Shown here piece by piece: positions 14,144 to 18,767 of a stretch of 18,767 bases of DNA (position 1 is the stretch's first letter; each line of letters starts with the position of its first letter). Both the position numbers and the translations under genes were made by a program. Source of the stretch: JAXDJH01 sp034663635 (GTDB taxonomy: Bacteria > Actinomycetota > CADDZG01 > WHSQ01). Under the pieces are notes generated by a model. The model had not been told where the DNA came from. It was given only the letters and a program-made list of their open reading frames with translations, and searched no databases. The stretch is from positions 1 through 18,767 of the forward strand of contig JAXDJH010000028.1 in assembly GCA_034663635.1 (NCBI GenBank), written 5' to 3'.

Positions 14144-15838
14144 GTGAGTCAAGCGAGGCCGGGTGGCCAACTCGGCGAGCTCCTGCTTGCCAGAGGCCTG
14201 ATCACCGAAGAACAGCTCGAGATGGCGCGCCATCAGGCGTCTCAGCGAGGGCGTTCCCTCGGCCGCATCGTCATCGAGATGGGCTTCGTAACCGAGGCTG
14301 GGCTCGTGTCGATCCTGGCCGAGCAGCTGGGTCTCGAATTCATCGACCTTACGGAAGCTCAGATCGACGCGTCGGCGATGGCTTTGGTCCCCGAGGCGAC
14401 CGCACGCCGGCACAACTGCATCCCGGTCCACTTCGACGAGGACGGACGTCTTGTGCTCGCCATGGCCGACCCTGCAAACGTAGTTGCCGTCGACGACATC
14501 AGGGCCATGGCCAAGCGAGATGTACGGACCGTGGTTGCGACGAAAGCGGATGTAGTCGCTGCGATCAACCGTCACTACAGACTCGACACGGCTGCCGAAT
14601 CGTTGGCAGAGGAGGCCGCGGCGGACATCGTGTCCGATTCGGCCGAGCTCGATGACGAGGGGAGTGCTTCGGCTGAGGATGCGCCGATCATCAAGCTCGT
14701 GAACCTTCTCATCACCCAGGCAGTCAACGACCGTGCCTCGGACATCCACATCGAACCTCAGGAGAAGGGACTCAAGGTTCGGTACCGCATCGATGGCGTG
14801 CTTCACGAGGTCATGAGCCCGCCCAAATCGGTGCAGGCCGGCATGACGAGTCGACTCAAGATCATGGCCGACATCAACATCGCCGAGCGGCGGATCCCCC
14901 AGGACGGTCGTATCGGTCTCAAGGTGCAGAACAAGTCCATCGACATCCGCGTGGCAACGCTTCCCACGGTCTACGGCGAGAAGATCGTCATGCGTCTACT
15001 CGACAAGTCGAGCGTTTTGCTTCAGCTCCAGGACCTGGGTTTCCAGCCCGACAACTTCAGGCGATTCCAGGAGTCCTACAAGAAGCCGTACGGGATGATC
15101 CTCGTGACCGGACCTACGGGCTCCGGAAAGTCGACCACCCTTTACGCGACCCTGAACATCCTCAACCAGCCCCACGTCAACGTGATCACCGTCGAGGACC
15201 CGGTTGAGTACCGGCTGCCTGGGATCAACCAGGTACAGGTCAACCCCAAGGCAGGACTGACGTTCGCGTCGGCGCTGAGGTCGATCCTTCGTGCCGACCC
15301 CGACATCGTCCTCATCGGTGAGATCAGAGACCGCGAGACGGCTCAGATCGCCATCGAAGCGGCGCTAACGGGTCACCTTGTCCTCTCGACGCTCCACACC
15401 AACGACGCGCCTTCGGCGGCGACCCGCTTGACCGAGATGGGCATCGAGCCGTTCCTCGTTGCGTCTGCGGTCGACTCGGTGTTGGCTCAACGCCTGGCTC
15501 GAAAACTATGTGAGCGATGCAAAGAGCCTTACGCTCCGACCGAAGAAGAGCTCAAGCAGGCGAGGTTCCCCTTCGATCCCGGCGAGGAACTTCCGAAGCT
15601 CTACCGGCCGGTCGGCTGCACGTCGTGCGGGCGGACGGGATACAAAGGACGGATGGCCATCCATGAAGTGATGGCCGTCACCGAAGAGATCGAGCGTCTT
15701 GTCGTTGAGCGGGCATCCTCGGAAGACATCGTCAGGATGGCTCGGTCACAAGGCATGAGCATGCTGAGAGACGACGGGATGGAGAAGGTTCGTCAAGGAC
15801 TTACATCGATAGAGGAGATCCTCAGGGTCGTGGTCTAG
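14144..15838 (+). CDS. pilB: Type IV pilus extension ATPase PilB
   Basis: The hexameric ATPase that drives pilin polymerisation at the inner face of the membrane. An N-terminal MshEN-type domain begins LGELLLARGLITEEQLEMA and repeats as SLGRIVIEMGFVTEAGLVSIL; such domains can bind c-di-GMP, although the usual Arg before the first Leu-Gly is Gln here. The ATPase core has Walker A GPTGSGKST, the Asp box VEDPVEYRLPG, Walker B VLIGEIRDRETA and the His box HLVLSTLHTNDAPSA. Two Cys pairs (LCERCKEP and GCTSCGRTG) form the zinc site typical of PilB/GspE and absent from PilT. GTG 14144 gives 564 residues; ATG 14099 would add 15. pilT and pilC follow directly, so this opens the motor operon. Confidence 0.95.
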   Translation: MSQARPGGQLGELLLARGLITEEQLEMARHQASQRGRSLGRIVIEMGFVTEAGLVSILAEQLGLEFIDLTEAQIDASAMALVPEATARRHNCIPVHFDEDGRLVLAMADPANVVAVDDIRAMAKRDVRTVVATKADVVAAINRHYRLDTAAESLAEEAAADIVSDSAELDDEGSASAEDAPIIKLVNLLITQAVNDRASDIHIEPQEKGLKVRYRIDGVLHEVMSPPKSVQAGMTSRLKIMADINIAERRIPQDGRIGLKVQNKSIDIRVATLPTVYGEKIVMRLLDKSSVLLQLQDLGFQPDNFRRFQESYKKPYGMILVTGPTGSGKSTTLYATLNILNQPHVNVITVEDPVEYRLPGINQVQVNPKAGLTFASALRSILRADPDIVLIGEIRDRETAQIAIEAALTGHLVLSTLHTNDAPSAATRLTEMGIEPFLVASAVDSVLAQRLARKLCERCKEPYAPTEEELKQARFPFDPGEELPKLYRPVGCTSCGRTGYKGRMAIHEVMAVTEEIERLVVERASSEDIVRMARSQGMSMLRDDGMEKVRQGLTSIEEILRVVV

Positions 15839-15879
15839 GGACCTCGTCGAGCGACGGCGAGGCAGGGAGGCGAGTTTTT

Positions 15880-17166
15880 ATGACGTACACCGGTCGGGAT
15901 CAAGAGCCCCAGGTTCCCGAGGTTTCTCAGGCACCGCCGCAACAGGCGCCCCCGCAACAAACGCCCGGTTTCGGCAGTCTGGAAGCAGATACTCAGCCAC
16001 CCCCTCCGGGAACCGCTTCCTTCGGACCCGACGATTTCCCGATGACGGAAGCCGCCCCCGCGGCGGCAAGGGTCGAGGAAGTAGCCGAGGACGTCGAGAA
16101 AGAGCCGAACCTTGCGGAGTTCCTCGAAGCTGTCATCGACGGGAGCGGATCCGACCTTCACTTGACGTCTGGCCTCCCGCCCATGATTCGCGTCCACGGG
16201 GAGCTTGCACCTATCGCCGGGTATCGCAAGCTGTTCCCTCAAGATCTGCAAGCGATGCTCTACTCCATGCTCACTCAGAAGCAGCGAGAGATCTTCGAGG
16301 AGAAGCTAGAGCTCGACATCTCTTATTCGCTACCCGGTAAGGCGCGCTTCAGGGTCAACGTTTTCCAACAGCGTGACGCGATGGGCTCGGTCATGCGGCT
16401 TATCCCGTTCGAGATCAAAGACCTGGACGCGTTGGGCCTTCCCGTCGCCGTCAAGGAGTTCGCGCGCATGCGCCGCGGAATGGTGTTGGTCACGGGCGTC
16501 ACCGGTTCCGGAAAGTCGACGACCCTTGCCGGCCTAATCGATATCGTTAACTCGTCTCGGCGCGAGCACATCATGACCGTCGAGGATCCCATCGAGTTTC
16601 TTCATCGCCATAAGAAGTCGGTGGTCAACCAGCGCGAGGTCGGCACGGACACCCACAGCTTCTCGTCGGCGTTGAAGCATGTCCTGCGTCAAGACCCCGA
16701 CGTGATCCTTGTCGGCGAGCTTCGTGACCTCGAGACGATTTCGATGGCCCTGAGCGCCGCTGAAACCGGTCACCTCGTGTTCGCGACCCTGCACACGCAG
16801 GACGCACCCCAGTCGGTCGACAGGATCATCGACGTTTTCCCGCCGCATCAGCAGGAACAGATCCGGGTGCAGCTCGCCGGTACTTTGGCCGGGATCGTGT
16901 CGCAGCAACTTCTCCCTACCTCTGACGGTAAGGGTCGCGTGGTTGCTGCGGAATTGCTCCTAGCGACACCGGCGGTGAGAAACCTCATCCGGGAAGGTAA
17001 GACGCACCAGATCTACACGTCCATGCAGGCTGGTGGAAAGTTCGGGATGCAGGTGATGGATCAGAACCTGGCCGAGCTCGTGAAGAAGGGCAAGATCACG
17101 TATGAGATGGCGCTGGAGCGTTGCCATCACGTTGAAGAGTTCAATCGATTGACGGGAAGGGGGTAG
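15880..17166 (+). CDS. pilT: Type IV pilus retraction ATPase PilT with an N-terminal disordered extension
   Basis: The hexameric ATPase that depolymerises pili and powers twitching. The core starts near residue 76 (NLAEFLEAVIDGSGSDLHL), with Walker A GVTGSGKST at 206-214, Asp box VEDPIEFLH, Walker B ILVGELRDLET, His box HLVFATLHTQDAPQ, and the PilT-specific AIRNLIRE-like segment TPAVRNLIREGKTHQI. No zinc-finger Cys pairs are present, which separates it from PilB. The first 75 residues are Pro/Gln-rich and then acidic, an extension not found in the usual protein of about 350 residues, giving 428 in total. GGGAGG about ten bases before ATG 15880 is the ribosome-binding site. It sits 41 bases after pilB and three before pilC. 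Confidence 0.95.
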   Translation: MTYTGRDQEPQVPEVSQAPPQQAPPQQTPGFGSLEADTQPPPPGTASFGPDDFPMTEAAPAAARVEEVAEDVEKEPNLAEFLEAVIDGSGSDLHLTSGLPPMIRVHGELAPIAGYRKLFPQDLQAMLYSMLTQKQREIFEEKLELDISYSLPGKARFRVNVFQQRDAMGSVMRLIPFEIKDLDALGLPVAVKEFARMRRGMVLVTGVTGSGKSTTLAGLIDIVNSSRREHIMTVEDPIEFLHRHKKSVVNQREVGTDTHSFSSALKHVLRQDPDVILVGELRDLETISMALSAAETGHLVFATLHTQDAPQSVDRIIDVFPPHQQEQIRVQLAGTLAGIVSQQLLPTSDGKGRVVAAELLLATPAVRNLIREGKTHQIYTSMQAGGKFGMQVMDQNLAELVKKGKITYEMALERCHHVEEFNRLTGRG

Positions 17167-17169
17167 GCG

Positions 17170-18387
17170 ATGGCTGACTCTTACGCATACCGGGTCCGCA
17201 CGAAGGAGGGCCGGGTGATCCAGGGAAAGATGGACGCCGACGGCGAGGCTGCCGTCGCTTCACGTCTGCGTTCCCAAGGGCTGATCCCGGTCCAGATCAC
17301 CAAAGAGGCCGGTGCCGGGATGAAGATGGAGATCTCCATCTTCCCCGAGAAGGTGAAGCTGAAGGACCTGGCGGTTTTCTCGCGCCAGTTCTCGGTGATG
17401 ATCAACTCGGGACTGTCGCTTTTGCGAACGCTGAACATCCTTTCCGAGCAAACTGAGAACGGCAAGCTGGCAAAGACGATCGCCGAAGTCCGCGACGATG
17501 TAGAGCGCGGCTCGAGCCTCTCGGGCTCGATGTCGAAGCATCCCAAGGTGTTCAGCACCTTGTTCGTGTCGATGGTCAGAGCGGGCGAGACGGGTGGTCA
17601 GCTCGATACCGTCTTGGCGCGCGTCGCCGACAACTATGAAGCGGATTACAAGCTTCGCCAGAAGGTTAAGGCGGCCATGACCTACCCGGTCGTCGTTGCC
17701 GGCATCGCCGGCCTGCTCGTGACCGTCATGTTGCTGTTCGTCGTCCCGACTTTCGCAAACATGTTCGAAGGCTTGGGCGGAACGTTGCCTTTGCCCACGC
17801 TGATCCTCCTCAAGATCAGCAAGGCGGCCAAGTTCATCGTCCCTCTGGGCATCATCGGCTCGATAGCGGGTTTCATCTCCTACAAGCGCCTGCGGCTGTC
17901 GAGCGACAACTTCCGTTTCCGCGCCGACAAGCTGAAGTTGAAGATCCCAATCTTCGGAGACCTCTTCTCAAAAGTGGCGTTGTCCCGGTTCACGCGGACC
18001 CTTGCTCTGCTTCTGAGATCCGGCGTTCCCGTGCTTCAGGCGCTGGACATCGTGGCGGAGACGACGGGAAACGAAGTACTCACTCGAGCGACCTTGGAAG
18101 TCAAGGACAGCGTCAGGAGCGGTGAGACGATGGCAGCGCCGCTTGCGAGACACGAGGTGTTCCCACCGATGGTGGTCCAGATGATCTCGGTCGGCGAAGA
18201 CACCGGCGCGCTCGACTCGATGCTGGACAAAGTTTCCGACTTCTTCGACCAGGAGGTCGAATCGACCACCGAATCCTTGACCTCGCTGATCGAGCCGATC
18301 ATGATCGCGATCCTTGGGGGGATCGTGGGATCGATGATCATCGCCTTGTACATGCCTATGTTCAAGATCTTCGACCTCATCAAGTAA
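17170..18387 (+). CDS. pilC: Type IV pilus inner-membrane platform protein PilC
   Basis: The platform protein on which PilB and PilT act. The 405 residues show the type II secretion F-domain arrangement: an N-terminal cytoplasmic part (YAYRVRTKEGRVIQGKMDA), a first F domain (LAVFSRQFSVMINSGLSLLR), membrane helices at about 172-194 and 218-238, a second F domain (LSRFTRTLALLLRSGVPVLQ), and a last helix at about 374-397 (LIEPIMIAILGGIVGSMIIA). The length is typical. It begins three bases after the pilT stop, with the purine run GGAAGGGGG at the pilT end as ribosome-binding site, so it is clearly in the same operon. The next gene lies 257 bases downstream, behind a riboswitch. Confidence 0.96.
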   Translation: MADSYAYRVRTKEGRVIQGKMDADGEAAVASRLRSQGLIPVQITKEAGAGMKMEISIFPEKVKLKDLAVFSRQFSVMINSGLSLLRTLNILSEQTENGKLAKTIAEVRDDVERGSSLSGSMSKHPKVFSTLFVSMVRAGETGGQLDTVLARVADNYEADYKLRQKVKAAMTYPVVVAGIAGLLVTVMLLFVVPTFANMFEGLGGTLPLPTLILLKISKAAKFIVPLGIIGSIAGFISYKRLRLSSDNFRFRADKLKLKIPIFGDLFSKVALSRFTRTLALLLRSGVPVLQALDIVAETTGNEVLTRATLEVKDSVRSGETMAAPLARHEVFPPMVVQMISVGEDTGALDSMLDKVSDFFDQEVESTTESLTSLIEPIMIAILGGIVGSMIIALYMPMFKIFDLIK

Positions 18388-18407
18388 GGCCTGCCGGGAC
18401 TGCGTAC

Positions 18408-18435
18408 TAAAGGGTTTTGGCGAAGGCGTCGATGA
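18408..18435 (+). promoter_or_regulatory. Possible sigma-28/WhiG-like promoter for the riboswitch-pilin unit
   Basis: TAAAGGGT at 18408-18415 matches six of eight bases of TAAAGTTT, and GTCGATGA at 18428-18435, 12 bases on, matches six of eight of GCCGATAA. The predicted start, about 18441-18443, falls at the first bases of the riboswitch P1 stem, which is independent support. A sigma-70-like alternative (TACTAA at 18405) cannot be excluded. Confidence 0.4.
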
Positions 18436-18439
18436 AGGA

Positions 18440-18535
18440 GGTGCAAGCCGAAAGCGCAGTCAAAGGCAAACCCGCCGGAAGGTGGGGACGCAAAGCCACG
18501 GGGCCCCGTAGGGGGTCAGCCGGGCTACCTGCACC
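18440..18535 (+). promoter_or_regulatory. Cyclic di-GMP-I (GEMM-I) riboswitch aptamer
   Basis: The core matches the GEMM-I aptamer. P1 is GGTGCA (18440-18445) paired with TGCACC (18530-18535). The conserved GGCAAACC is at 18465-18472, followed by P2 CCCGCC/GGTGGG closed by a GGAA tetraloop, the conserved GGGACGCAAAGCC (18485-18497), P3 ACGG/CCGT, and GCCGGGCTACC at the 3' side. The residue equivalent to Vibrio Vc2 G20 is G at 18465 and the A47 equivalent is A at 18492, with the expected 27-base separation. G at position 20 favours c-di-GMP over cGAMP, which is associated with A20. It lies in the leader of the pilin gene at 18645, so it probably tunes pilin expression to c-di-GMP. Direction of control is not evident. 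Confidence 0.93.
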
Positions 18536-18598
18536 AGGGCGGACCATCTGGGCCGTTTCGATGCAGGCCATTGTGTCGCAGGCTCACTGTCGTTAGAT

Positions 18599-18639
18599 TG
18601 TCCCTGGGTTCGGCTTGTAGGGACAGAAAGGGAGGAGGA
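18599..18639 (+). promoter_or_regulatory. Candidate riboswitch expression platform and pilin ribosome-binding site
   Basis: TGTCCCT (18599-18605) can pair with AGGGACA (18619-18625). The same TCCCT can instead pair with AGGGA at 18629-18633, the start of the purine-rich ribosome-binding site GGGAGGAGGA (18630-18639) before ATG 18645. The two pairings exclude each other, a layout suited to translational control. No T-run follows the hairpin, so transcription termination is less likely. Confidence 0.4.
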
Positions 18640-18644
18640 ACCGG

Positions 18645-18767
18645 ATGTTCCAAAAGTTCCACGCAGCACGCGAAGAGCGTGAGGGTGGTTTCACCCTTAT
18701 CGAGCTCCTCGTGGTCATCCTGATCATCGCGATCCTTGCGGCGATCGCCATCCCCGTTTTCCTTAAC
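18645..18767 (+). CDS. Type IV pilin (prepilin), 5' part only
   Basis: ATG 18645 opens a frame of 41 codons that is still open at the right edge. A 15-residue charged leader ends in Gly-Gly and is followed by Phe-Thr-Leu-Ile-Glu, the prepilin peptidase site with the conserved Glu5, then the hydrophobic assembly helix ending AIAIPVFLN. The mature N-terminus differs from the pilin at 4719 only by Val for Ile in PVF/PIF over the visible part, while the leaders differ. A strong ribosome-binding site GGGAGGAGGA precedes the start. Its place after pilBTC and behind a c-di-GMP riboswitch makes it a good candidate for the major pilin, but the rest is outside the window. Confidence 0.93.
   Translation, partial: MFQKFHAAREEREGGFTLIELLVVILIIAILAAIAIPVFLN

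Noticed and set aside
15842..15862. Hairpin between pilB and pilT as a terminator
   Set aside because: CCTCG/CGAGG pairs weakly around a large loop and no T-run follows; pilT is almost certainly co-transcribed with pilB.
18435..18443. AAGGAGGTG, a perfect nine-base Shine-Dalgarno sequence
   Set aside because: No start codon lies at a usable distance downstream. Most of it belongs to the riboswitch P1 stem and may lie at or before the transcription start.

Overview
The window is high-GC bacterial DNA and looks like chromosome from a member of the Actinomycetota. The main reason is the gene order hisS-aspS-rarA ... alaS-ruvX-mltG-aroE, a familiar actinobacterial housekeeping arrangement, with a tiny membrane-protein gene just before alaS as in many actinobacteria. 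I cannot place it to genus; the type IV pilus genes argue against a typical Streptomyces or Mycobacterium.

Layout. Positions 1-177 (minus strand) hold the start of a transketolase N-terminal-subunit gene, divergent from hisS. Positions 278-4651 are hisS, aspS and rarA, read on the plus strand and closely packed. A type IV pilin gene (4719-5171) and a 55-codon membrane-protein gene (5211-5378) sit between rarA and alaS. Positions 5411-10306 are alaS, ruvX, mltG and aroE, each overlapping the next by one or four bases.

The accessory part starts at about 10334. A probable operon (10415-14004) encodes a Roadblock/LC7 protein, a DUF4388 protein with a long acidic tail, a small Ras-like GTPase of the MglA/CvnD kind, and a largely disordered protein with a period-five Asp-Arg-Arg repeat. 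Next come the pilus motor genes pilB, pilT and pilC (14144-18387). After them a cyclic-di-GMP-I riboswitch (18440-18535) lies upstream of a second type IV pilin, which runs off the right edge.

How the genes may work together (inference). The GTPase-Roadblock-DUF4388 set resembles the MglA/MglB polarity switch and the Streptomyces conservons, and its position beside pilBTC suggests it places or switches the pilus motor. Cyclic di-GMP could act at three levels: on the pilin mRNA through the riboswitch, on PilB through an MshEN-type domain, and on the DUF4388 protein, which carries a tandem motif with the same 29-residue spacing as in PilB. Sites resembling flagellar-type (sigma-28/WhiG) promoters precede the GTPase operon, pilB and the riboswitch-pilin unit. 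Every intergenic stretch is under 300 bases. I saw no rRNA, tRNA, CRISPR array, insertion sequence or origin.
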